A stretch of DNA of 64,000 bases from Lamellibrachia columna (Eukaryota; Annelida; Polychaeta; Sabellida; Siboglinidae). Positions within the stretch are counted from its first letter, which is position 1; every line of letters begins with the position of its first letter. Of this stretch, positions 1 through 14,589 are shown piece after piece. The notes under the pieces were generated by a model, which had not been told where the DNA came from, searched no databases, and saw only the letters and a program-made list of their open reading frames with translations. The stretch spans positions 70,151,169 through 70,215,168 of the forward strand of contig OY759261.1 of the NCBI GenBank assembly GCA_963662155.1, given 5' to 3'. A program made the position numbers and the translations under genes.

Positions 1-195
1 TGGACAGCAGATGGTAAAAGGAGACGTGGTCGCCCAAAAGAAACATGGAGACGACCAGTGGAGAAGGAGATGAAAGAATGCGGCCTGACTTGGAACACCA
101 TCACCAAACGGGCTGCAGACCGACAGCAGTGGCGCTCTCTTGTTGATGCCCTGTGTGCCACGTGGCACGAAGAGGACTAAGTAAGTAAGTAAGTC
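1..195 (+). mobile_element. 3' end of an RTE-like LINE (ORF C-terminus and tail)
   Basis: Frame 3 reads WTADGKRRRGRPKETWRRPV, then KEMKECGLTW, a QQWRSLV block and LCATWHEED before a TAA stop at about 178. The G-K-R-x-R-G-R-P-x-x-T-W-R block and the final L-C-A-T-x-x-E-E-D are typical of the C-terminus of reverse-transcriptase ORFs of RTE-like LINEs in invertebrates. The stop is followed by (TAAG)n, a simple-repeat LINE tail. The 5' part lies outside the window. Related C-terminal fragments lie at 44247-44900, 45070-45330 and 61660-62135. Confidence 0.75.
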
Positions 196-429
196 TCACT
201 GCATGTGTTAACTGTTCCGCCTCCACCACACGGATTAGTAACATTTTCAATAATTTGTTCACTGTATGTGTTAACCAAACTTCTCCGTTTGCACCGCCCG
301 GAATACAAAACATTCTCCCTTTACTAACGAAAGGATATTCTATTTAGGATTATGCTTCTGAAAATCTTGCTTGTTGTGCCCTGCCAGTTGTTACAGTTTT
401 CAAGTCGCCTTTCTTTGGTAGCTTGATAA

Positions 430-1580
430 TTGTGCCTGTCTTCCAATCATCTGGTATGTCTTCTTCATCCCATATTGCTGGACTTGAATGACAGTGCTTG
501 TGAGCAGGAATCAGCCACAGATTTAGAAATCACAATAGCCACTGCAGTGACATTGGCCACATCTGACAACCAGGGTGATGACACAACATGTACTGCTGAT
601 GATGTAGCCATTTCTCACAAAATGCGTGCAGAAATGGAGAGACTATTAACAGAAAACATGATACTTTGTGAAGAAAATCAAGCACGTCACTTAACTGAAC
701 AATCGTTTATAAGGAATGATGAGAAAGTACATGTTTACACTGGTCTGTCCTCATTCTCTGTGCTGCGTGCTGTCTTTGACTTGATTTCACTACATATTAC
801 CAGTCATGCAAAATGTTCCCTCAGTCAGTTTCAAAAACTGATTCTTATGTTGAAGCGCTTAAGACTGAACCTGTCAGTGCAAGACCTGGCCTACCGGTTA
901 AACATATCAAAATCAAGATCGTTATTTGTGTCATGTGTGACCGCATGCATTCTCTTGTCACGTGGCCTATTCACTTTGCCCATGGTCTTCCGGAGACATT
1001 TTGGCTTGAGAGTGGCAGTCATCATCGACTGTTTCGGGGTTTTCTGTGAAAAGCCATCTGGCTATGCACCTGTGAAAAGCCATCTGGCTATGCACCGTGC
1101 TATACATGGCCATCATACAAACATCACAACACGGTAACATTCTTGATTGGAGTGGCACCACAGGGCACAGTGTCGTTCCTGTCACGTGCTTGGGATAGAA
1201 GGGCCAGTGATAAGTTCATCACTGACCACTGTAGCTTGTTGGAGAAACTGCTACCAGGGGACTTGGTACTGGCAGACCGTGGTTTCGACATTGATACCAG
1301 TGTAGGATTAATGTGTGCTGAAATAAAAATACCTGCTTTTACCAAAGGTCGTCGCCAGCTTTCACCTAGAGACGTTGAGGCAACACGAAAGTTGTCGAAT
1401 GTTCGCATCCATGTGGAGCGGGCGATTGGTTTGGTGCGAAATAAATACACCATTTTGCAGGGCATTCTGCCAATTGAGTACCCGAAGACGTAGTCAAACG
1501 AAGGGTGGCTGATCAATATCATAGCCACGGTTTGCTGTGCTCTTGTCAATATATATGACCCAATCGTTCCCTTTGATTAG
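430..1580 (+). pseudogene. Decayed IS4EU/ISL2EU-type DDE transposase
   Basis: Recognisable segments are GLSSFSVLRAVFDL and LSVQDLAYRLNIS (the helix-turn-helix region common in this family), then VAVIIDCFGVF (first catalytic Asp). After a frame change come [32 protein letters not shown] (second Asp), [12 protein letters not shown] and [13 protein letters not shown] (Glu), so the D-D-E triad can be followed. The gene is broken. A 26-bp direct duplication (1047-1072 and 1073-1098) shifts the frame just after the first Asp. The stretch near 910-990 switches frame (MHSLVTWP lies in another frame) and appears shortened. A stop near 1491 separates the tail, which continues as TVCCALVNIYDPIVPFD. I see no THAP domain upstream. 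It converges with the YqaJ pseudogene at 2882-4640. In established knowledge, IS4EU/ISL2EU elements encode both proteins, so the two are probably one element. Confidence 0.8.
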
Positions 1581-1683
1581 ATGACAGTGACAGTGACAGT
1601 GATAAACATTCAGATGTAGTATGAACAATGCTGAACAATGCACCTCATATGTAGAACAAACATTCTAAATCATGGTTTTAATG

Positions 1684-2575
1684 CATCACAACAGCATTAT
1701 TGCTATTATTATGCAAACAATATCTTAGTTTGAAAGTATTTATGAGAAATACAAGCTACAAGTATTAACTATTATGTCTACGTTTGTAACCATACACACA
1801 TATTAACATTTGGGAATCCCTGCATATGTAAATAATGCACTCTTAGTTTAAAAGGGTGTAATGTCACATTATTACTATGCGATAAATGTTATGATGTCAA
1901 CATGTAGTTCTGTGGAAGTTGCTTTACTCTGCAGTGTTGAAGAGTGGCCGACACTCTTGACATTACCATGTACCCCTGGGTGCACAACAGCATTATGGCT
2001 ATTATTATGCAAACAATATCTTAGTTTGAAAGTATTTATGAGAAATACAAGCTACAAGTATTAACTATTATGTCTACGTTTGTAACCATACACACATATT
2101 AACATTTGGGAATCCCTGCATATGTAAATAATGCACTCTTAGTTTAAAAGGGTGTAATGTCACATTATTACTATGCGATAAATGTTATGATGTCAACATG
2201 TAGTTCTGTGGAAGTTGCTTTACTCTGCAGTGTTGAAGAGTGGCCGACACTCTTGACATTACCATGTACCCCTGGGTGCACAACAGCATTATGGCTATTA
2301 TTATGCAAACAATATCTTAGTTTGAAAGTATTTATGAGAAATACAAGCTACAAGTATTAACTATTATGTCTATGTTTGTAACCATACACACATATTAACA
2401 TTTGGGAATCCCTGCATATGTAAATAATGCACTCTTAGTTTAAAAGGGTGTAATGTCACATTATTACTATGCGATAAATGTTATGATGTCAACATGTAGT
2501 TCTGTGGAAGTTGCTTTACTCTGCAGTGTTGAAGAGTGGCCGACACTCTTGACATTACCATGTACCCCTGGGTGC
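1684..2575. repeat. 296-bp tandem triplication between the convergent transposon genes
   Basis: Three nearly identical copies with a period of 296 bp start near 1684, 1981 and 2277. Each contains an ATG-started 67-codon ORF (for example 1861-2064 and 2157-2360, identical). Only isolated differences are seen (tattgc against tatggc; tctacg against tctatg), which suggests recent amplification. The small ORFs resemble nothing I recognise and are probably passengers of the repeat. Confidence 0.9.
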
Positions 2576-2881
2576 CTTCTTGGTGCCTATGCATGAATAA
2601 TGCAGCCATCCAAACTGACAATTGGCATTATCACATCCAATGAGAGAGTCGTACTCTTCGTCATATGGGCGCTGACACACACAAATTACATTTTCTTAGG
2701 ATGCTGATGTGTTCTGAACTGCTTTCAGCACTTCATTTGCAGACAGTGCAGTGCTGTCAGAAGCTGGTGTATATGTGGTAACATTATCAGCTGGCAAACT
2801 TGATGGGCGTGAGAACTGTCCCACTACTTCGAGCAGTAACACATCCCGGAAGAAAAACGTGGCAGTCTTGCTTGTGCTAGC

Positions 2882-4640
2882 CTAGAATTCAGCATTGGGC
2901 TCTACCCTCTGCAGGTGGATGTCATCCTCTGTCCACACAACAAAGTCACAGAAGTTTTTTTGGCACACAAAAATCTGCATTTGTACCTGGTAGTACTGGT
3001 GAGTGGCCTTCAGTTTCAGTTCACCATCAGCTGTAGGGGCGATGCAGAATTTCCTATCATTTGCAGCATTAATGAGGGCTGCATTTCTTTTTGAACACTT
3101 CACCTCCACAATGCCATCACCACAACAGTCACAGGACACAATGCCATCATCACAACAGTCACAGGACACAATGCCATCACCACAACAGTCACAGGACACA
3201 ATGCCATCACCACAACAGTCACAGGACACAATGCCATCATCACAACAGTCATAGGACACAATGCCATCACCACAACAGTCACAGGACACAATGCCATCAT
3301 CACAACAGTCACAGGACACAATGCCATCACCACAACAGTCACAGGACACAATGCCATCACCACAACAGTCACAGGACACAATGCCATCATCACAACAGTC
3401 ACAGGACACAATGCCATCATCACAACAGTCACAGGACACAATGCCATCATCACAACAGTCACAGGACACAATGCCATCATCACAACGGTCACAGGACACA
3501 ATGCCATCATCACAACAGTCACAGGACACAATGCCATCATCACAACAGTCACATGACACAATGCCATCACCACAACAGTCACAGGACACAATGCCATCAC
3601 CACAACAGTCACAGGACACAATGCCATCATCACAACAGTCACAGGACACAATGCCATCATCACAACAGTCACAGGACACAATGCCATCATCACAACAGTC
3701 ACAGGACACAATGCCATCTGGTGTGGCTCCAAAGAAAGGCATGTCAGGTTGAAGAATGAGACCGCTGTCTCGAATAAAAAAATCATCATGTGTGTGACTC
3801 ATGTGATCGCAGTATTGTTGTCGTGCAATTTTGCTCAAGGTAACACCCCCACTGTGTAGCCTTGCTATTGAACAAATGTCTTTTTGGATAGCAAATATCT
3901 TTGATTAAGCTCTGCGATGGTTTCGCTAAACGAGTGTGACACACTCGCTTCAGACGTAAGGCTGTCACACGCCCTCTCCTAAATTCAAACCACCTTTGCT
4001 CAGACGACGGCTTTCGAGTCACTAACTCGACTGTTTCGGCTTGTTGTGGCGACACTGCAATGCTGTCAGCCACTAAGTGGCAATGTTTGAGCAGTTCCTC
4101 GTGTGGCATGTCAAAACATGCCTCATCTGCCAGCTCTGTGAGGACTTGTAGATATTCATCTGACAGCAACTACGGCACAAATTGGTGAGCGTAGTCTGGA
4201 ATCAAAGACAGGATGGCTGGTCTTGATCCAGATATGGTCAACTGCTGTAAAAAAAACTGTCCAGTTCAATTGCTGTTGGTGGTGGTGCATGCACCATTGG
4301 CTTGCGGCTGGTCGGCGATGTCAGCACAATCTCTCCTGTGGTGAGACACCTGTGCAGCTGCTTCTTCCTGGTTTTGACAGAAGCAAAGTTGATGTTAACT
4401 TCCAGGTAGTCAACCTTGTTAACACCAGAGAGCAGCAACCAGTATGCTTTGCTTTGCGTCACTGTGGCAGAATTGCAGATTTTCACAGCCGCTTCTATGG
4501 CAAAGAGTAAAACTCCCACGCGACTGCAGGGTTCAGCGAGACCTGCCATGCGGTTGCAGCGGGCAGCGATGATTTTGCCATCTTGCTGAGTGATGACCCA
4601 TGGTTGGCTTGGCGTCTCTCTTATTATCAAAGAAAGGTTA
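2882..4640 (-). pseudogene. Decayed SWIM-finger / YqaJ-type nuclease of an IS4EU/ISL2EU transposon
   Basis: Read on the minus strand, the N-terminal part (4630-4238) has PWVITQQDGKIIAARCNRMA and KAYWLLLSGV, matching the SWIM-type zinc-finger region of these transposon proteins. Two expected ligands are altered: C-x-R instead of C-x-C, and C-S-R instead of C-S-H. The middle (4169-3786) reads WFEFRRGRVTALRLKRVCHT, the entry to a YqaJ/lambda-exonuclease fold. After a frameshift near 3790-3840, the active-site segment FFGATPDGIV and VEVKCSKR and the following YYQVQMQIFVC complete the domain (3838-2882). The acidic Asp and the E-x-K of the active site are separated by about 20 copies of a 10-residue repeat (see 3110-3718). 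Frame breaks near 3790-3840 and 4170-4240 make this a pseudogene. Such nucleases are thought to process DNA ends during transposition; their exact role is not established. Confidence 0.75.
3110..3718. repeat. 30-bp minisatellite inside the YqaJ active-site motif
   Basis: About 20 head-to-tail 30-bp units (aatgccatcaccacaacagt plus cacaggacac) with few variants (cac/cat alternation, one cggtc, one catagg). In the YqaJ frame on the minus strand each unit encodes DGIVSCDCC plus D or G. Because 30 is a multiple of three and no unit has a stop, all copies stay in frame. Confidence 0.95.
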
Positions 4641-5035
4641 ACCTGGAAAACAATGTATACATTTTACAAAATGTATTAACATTTATAATATGGTGCGTCT
4701 AAACAGGTATGTGTGATGCATATAGTGTTGTAGGTTAGCGTGTAGTTTGTGGCGCTTGCTTCACACTCTCGCTTCAAGCTGCAGCCGCCAGATGGCTCCT
4801 TGGAGTGAAAAGAGACCGAGTGTGTAAATATCCCCTGCGGGTACATAGCCTCTCCATAGACAAGACTAGCACAATCTCCTCGTGGTACACTGCGGAAACC
4901 GGGTACTTGCGGCCCCAAGCGAATGTGCTAGTGATCTCGAAACAGCATAGGTCGTTAAGGTGCACTTGCACATGACCCACCAACGACTCTACCGGTCACC
5001 AACCCATGTCCCAGCAATGGGTAAATAGCAAACTC
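4641..5035. other. No recognisable gene
   Basis: This lies upstream of the SWIM/YqaJ pseudogene on its strand. Short open frames on the minus strand (for example 4676-4918) match nothing I recognise. It may be the 5' part of the same transposon gene or its terminal region. I could not find terminal inverted repeats. Confidence 0.3.
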
Positions 5036-5039
5036 ACCG

Positions 5040-5400
5040 GCAGCAGGATTGGGAATAGCGATGGATGGGGAATAGCGATGGATACAGATAGCGACGGATG
5101 GGGGCTGCGATGGATGGGGAATAGCGAATGATTGGGGTACCGGTGGATAGGGAATAGCGATGGATAGGGGCAGCGATGGATGTGGAATAACGATGGATGG
5201 GGGTAGCGATGGATGGGGAATAGCGATGGATAGGGGTAGCGATGGATGGGTAATAGCGATGGATGGGGGTAACGATGGATGGGGAATAACGATGGATGGG
5301 GAATAGCGATGGGTGGGGAATCACGATGGTGGGGGTAGCGATGGATGGAGAATAACGATGGGTGGGAAATAGCGATGGATGGGGATAGCGATGAAGGCGG
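5040..5400. repeat. Degenerate GATGGATGGGGAATAGC minisatellite
   Basis: Imperfect units of about 18-20 bp (gatggatggggaatagc, gatggatgggggtagc) are repeated for about 360 bp. Minus-strand open frames through it give Ser/Pro/His/Tyr-rich peptides and are repeat artefacts. Confidence 0.85.
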
Positions 5401-6025
5401 CAATATATTATTGCTTCACTGTTGAAATCGCGCGGTCCTGACGTACGTGTCCACAAACCCTGCGCACGTTTCTGCAGGGACCAATTACTCTGGTTAGCTG
5501 GGTACACCGGGGCAACCGACATATTTTCCGGTCGTCGAACATGTGTTCTCCACTGCACTCGGAACGTGACGGCCCTGAGAGCTCAATCTACTCCTAAAGT
5601 GATGCGCAAGCAACGTCGATCGTAACCCTTTTAATGTCAGTCTCATGGTGAAGGGGTACCTTGAAGCGACTCGAGAGTGACGGCTGCATTCTCCTCGAGG
5701 AGGACGCCATTGTGAGGTCTTACCGGGTGGTCAGGCGGCCCTATTTATGAATATGTCCCAATCCGGAGACGCCCCAAGAAAACGCGTTGTAAAAAGGCTT
5801 GCCATGCCAGCTGACGAGCAAGTCGTCCTAGAATTCAGTTCCTAGTGAAGGCTACCGATGCCTGCTCTACAGCTTCTAGACCTAAAAGCTCTACAGACGT
5901 CACATCCGGAGACCTATCACCTGTGCCACTTGCGACTGGGCGACCAGATATGTGCTATATAGACTGCACGAAGCGAAGGGTTCGGGAAAAGGGTTCACGA
6001 AATGTCAGAGAATTGGTTCACATGT

Positions 6026-6105
6026 GAGTTTAACACGAGTGATTTGTAAATTATTAGAAAGGGTAATGAAAGACCATGTGGTGTATTTCCTTATAATGCA
6101 TAATT
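6026..6105 (+). mobile_element. Short CR1-like RT fragment
   Basis: Reads VSLTRVICKLLERVMKDHVV, matching the segment VSLTSVICKLLERLIKDHMV of the intact LINE at 56364-59237 (opposite orientation). It is only about 80 bp long. Confidence 0.75.
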
Positions 6106-6784
6106 AAGATATGTACATGTTACGTGGCTTGTAACAGTTGTGGTCGTACAGATACATAACATTCGCGCTGCACACCAGTATCATCAGTAGAAAGCATAGA
6201 TGTGCATTCGATGCTGTAGTTTTCCAATCTTCTTGATCTTGGCTGGTGGGTGCGATGGCATTTGGTGGATACGGGTACTTGAGATGTGGTAACATTCAGC
6301 GACACACTTTGACTTTTTAACTGTCCCGGACAGTCATACAACTATATAGCCCGGAAAACAATCGCACCACACATTGATTATTGTCGTATGATAGAAGCCA
6401 TATCCAGCCATGTCCATTTTTTTTTCGATCTTTGGAATATTTTTATATTTACAAAGTACCTTGGTCATCTATCATAATTTCGCAGTTATAATATCATGGC
6501 CATACAAGGTGGCATATTATCATTTTTATTACCATTTAAATGCTGTGTTGTCATTATACAAGACTAGAATAAAAAAAAGAGGCAATGCATCAACATAGGC
6601 AAAACAACGTCTTTTTGAAAATGTTCTCATGGACAATGCACTTTTTTACTCAACAGAACACACTCAAACCAGACTTACATTGAGTAGGTTATATGCCAGC
6701 GCATTTCACAATGATCATCAAATGTCTGTGGGATGTCCAATACACAGCGCGTATGGTACATTTATGTTGTCCGCGGATTTAATG

Positions 6785-6790
6785 TTTATT
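6785..6790 (-). terminator. Candidate polyadenylation signal of the BTB zinc-finger gene
   Basis: AATAAA on the minus strand (tttatt on the plus strand), about 170 bp after the stop codon at 6959-6961. Positional evidence only. Confidence 0.4.
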
Positions 6791-6958
6791 ACGGCAGTTG
6801 TCTTTGACAAACACTATACATTCAATATTAATAAATAAAGATATGCATTATAATAGTCCGTTGACATGTTAAATTGTTAATAAATTATAACATCGAGTTG
6901 TCTGATATTTGCATATATGCTTCGTCACGGTCCATACGTTCTGAGCATATGCCGGAAT

Positions 6959-11522
<4,564 letters not shown>

Positions 11523-11578
11523 GGCCCACAGTGTTGTATGAAGAACTGTGCCAAGATGGCCCTTGTATCAGATCCTTC

Positions 11579-13080
11579 CTAAAAGGAAAATAATATATTT
11601 GGTTGACATTCTTAATAATAATAATGGTTAAAGGTGCCTCCTCAATTCGATTTTTTTTGCTAGTTTCACTTCAAATTAATTTTGCCAAAAAAAGAAACCT
11701 ACCTAGTATCCACTGCAACCTGCTAGCTCGTTTGTGCAACTTTTGTATGTATTTTTTTTGTGAAATCGTTAGACAAACTATTAAATTACTTAATGCTTGT
11801 TCAAGAATTAAGTGAAGTGAAAATCGAAATGCTGAAAAATCACGATTTTCACCTTTGGTGAAATTTAGAGACCGCCGTCAAGCACTGTCACCGACAATGA
11901 CTGAGCGATAATATAGAAAATATTAATACAAATGGGTGTAACAACTGTGAACTGCTCTATTTAAAACTGTAGTTGGAATACCTAAACGAGTATTGCAGAT
12001 CAGCAGCAATATAGATGCAGAAATACAAAAGTGTGATGCGAACCGCAATAAAATTTATGTTATGATATGAAAAACAACAATCAAGACGCTCCCACCAGAT
12101 GGCGCAAATGTAATTAAAGTACGGTGGCCGTGCAGGCATATGCCATTGGGGGAATAATTATTGGCATCATTTATAAAGCACAGTTTCATTGGCAGCTCAA
12201 CGCACTTTACATAAAATGCAAGGCTGGCGCAGGGTTCTTTAAACAAATCATAAGTTCATAACTTTACTAATAATTAGCATGAAACCACGAATGAGGTATC
12301 ATCTTGTTACTAAGAGGCCCTTTGTTATAATACAATGATAAAATATTATATCACATCATCTTATCATGGGGATATTATTATCTGAATTTCCTCAAAATAC
12401 AAATAAATCATAAATTAAAAAAATTTCACCCTGCCACCAGATAAAGTTATTATACATGTCCATATATGTCCAATAGCTAGGGCCAGTGTAACCATTATAT
12501 ATGTTAGTTATAAAATAAAGCAAACGTAATTCAAATAGGTTGAGAACATTTATTTGTATGACTTTCACCGGCAATGGACTAAGCCAATTCAGGCAGGTTT
12601 GATCATGTATAATTGTCACTATATAATGCACAATGAATTAATTAATTAATAGGTTTTTTGGACACTCTTTCATATAAACCTTAGCTGCAGTATGGAATAT
12701 TTGAAAACTTACTACATAATGTTATTCAAATGTTATATATGGATACACTGAAAAGTTCTCTTTAGTTTATTGATATCACACAATTGTCATATTTCAAAAA
12801 CATAGCCTCACATGCCATTATTTTATAACTTATTTATTTTTAATGCCTATTTATATGTATAGATTGTGTGTACAATGGTGATTTTACATCACATTTATAT
12901 ATAATCAATTAATTATTTGTTGTAATGCATAATGTGTATGTATGTATGTGTTTGTCTATACAATGGTGACTATATATCTCTCTTATGATTTGTATATACT
13001 CAATTATCTTTATTATATTTATATTCTTAATGCGCATGTCCATGTGTATGGGTTTTTGCCATAAGTAAAAAGTCTTATGT
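11579..13080. other. AT-rich noncoding; nothing recognised
   Basis: Upstream of the BTB exon on the minus strand. It presumably holds the 5' UTR exon(s) and promoter of that gene, but no exon or promoter motif stands out. Open frames are short and of low complexity. Confidence 0.3.
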
Positions 13081-13083
13081 TCT

Positions 13084-13382
13084 GTTCTGTAACAGAACAA
13101 AACTTCTGTTCTGTTCTGTTCTGTTCTGTTCTGTTCTGTTCTGTTCTGTTCTGTTCTGTTCTGTTCTGTTCTGTTCTGTTCTGTTCTGTTCTGTTCTGTT
13201 CTGTTCTGTTCTGTTCTGTTCTGTTCTGTTCTGTTCTGTTCTGTTCTGTTCTGTTCTGTTCTGTTCTGTTCTGTTCTGTTCTGTTCTGTTCTGTTCTGTT
13301 CTGTTCTGGTCTGTTCTGTTCTGTTCTGTTCTGTTCTGTTATCTTCTCTTCTCTTCTCTTCTCTTCTCTTATCTTCTCTTTT
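13084..13382. repeat. (CTGTT)n pentanucleotide array passing into (CTCTT)n
   Basis: About 46 perfect CTGTT units with a single cTGGT variant near 13310, followed by about 40 bp of CTCTT/CTTAT units. The left edge contains the palindrome-like gttctgtaacagaac. Confidence 0.97.
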
Positions 13383-13561
13383 CTATTATGACTACCAAGT
13401 GGTGGTGCGTGGTCGCTAGGTGGCGCATGGTTCAGACCAGTTCCATATTTGTCTCCATAACTTTTAACACTAGAAGAAATAATGCAGAATCAGAATATAA
13501 AGCAGTAATCAACTAAAAATAAAAACGACAATCTGATGTTTTTTTAACAAAATGCCAACCG

Positions 13562-14326
13562 ATGGTAGGGATAACATTAAGATTTTTCAACAATGTGAGG
13601 ACTAAACAGGCAGACATGAATGAAAGACTAATGAATGTTGAAAGCACTGTTGAAAACATGTCAACATTAAACAAAACAGAGACAGATGTGGGTGCAGTAA
13701 AGGAATCAGTAGAGCAGATCAGTGAAAAAATAGGGAACGTCGAAAATACCATGGACAGGGTTATCGACATGAAACTTGATGACATGAAACTTGATGACAT
13801 GAAACTTGATGACATGAAACTTGATGACATGAAACTTGATGACATGAAACTTGATGACATGAAACTTGATGACATGAAACTTGATGACATGAAACTTGAT
13901 GACATGAAAGAGGAACAGAAGGAAAAAGAAAAAAGACAGAACAATGTCATTCTCTACAATGTCATTCTCTACAATGTACCAGAGAAACTAGAAGGACCAA
14001 ATGATAAAGAAGTAGTAGAGAACTTAATCCTAGAAGAGCTCGGAGTGAAAGAAGCCAAAGTAGATGAAATAACTAGGCTTGGCACATGCAATGAGCCAAG
14101 GCCAATACTACTGAAACTTAATGATGCACAAACTCTAAGGAAAGTGTTAAGCAAAGCATATCTACTAAGAAATGCCAGGAATGAAATGCACAGGAACATC
14201 TACCTAGCACCAGATAAATCAATTAAGGAGAGGGAAAAGTATAGGGAGTTACAAAAGGAACTGAGAGAGAGGAAAGAAAGGGGTCAGACAGATATTATGA
14301 TTAGTGAAGCGCAGGAATGGAACTAA
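13562..14326 (+). pseudogene. LINE ORF1 with coiled coil and RRM-like segment
   Basis: A 254-codon open frame. An N-terminal heptad-like coiled-coil region (VESTVENMSTLN, VKESVEQISEKIGNVENTMD) is followed by a run of MKLDD repeats. Then KRQNNVILYNVPE-type sequence starts an RRM-like core, with ILLKLND and LAPDKSIKEREKYRELQKEL after it, as in L1-like and some CR1/L2-like ORF1 proteins. Two tandem expansions are visible: a 15-bp MKLDD unit (nine copies) and a 15-bp duplication giving VILYNVILYNV. The matching ORF2 downstream is broken, so the element as a whole is dead. Confidence 0.7.
13766..13906. repeat. 15-bp in-frame repeat encoding MKLDD
   Basis: Nine copies of gacatgaaacttgat in the coiled-coil part of the LINE ORF1. 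The copies are identical. Confidence 0.95.
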
Positions 14327-14589
14327 GGGACAAAACTACATGAGGGGTGTCCATGAGAAAGCAAATCAGACTCAGAAAGAGAAGGAGACAGGAGCACAAG
14401 CTCAAGCAGAAACTAGAGAAAAGGGAGCTGTAGCAACAGCTTGAAAAAAGCAGGTGACAAAAAGCTAGTCATGTGCTGTTACCCCTGAATGGGGAGAAGT
14501 TGTAAGCACTCAACAAAACAAACAAAAAGAAAGCATAAGCACTAGCACAAACAAAGCACATTGCATTCCATTTCTGGACACAAAAGATT

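Larger units (their letters stand above)
5405..6958. other. Intergenic; only a short CR1-like fragment seen
   Basis: No host gene is recognised. A CR1-like reverse-transcriptase scrap lies at 6026-6105. The short open frames (5422-5625, 6410-6598, 6629-6838) look random. The stretch just before 6959 is probably the 3' UTR of the minus-strand BTB zinc-finger gene. Confidence 0.4.

Noticed and set aside
3091..3759. Long plus-strand open frames rich in HHHNSHRTQC or MPSPQQSQDT
   Set aside because: They are other frames of the 30-bp minisatellite; the meaningful frame is the minus-strand YqaJ one.
13084..13391. Open frame (SVLFC)n
   Set aside because: Pure CTGTT pentanucleotide repeat.
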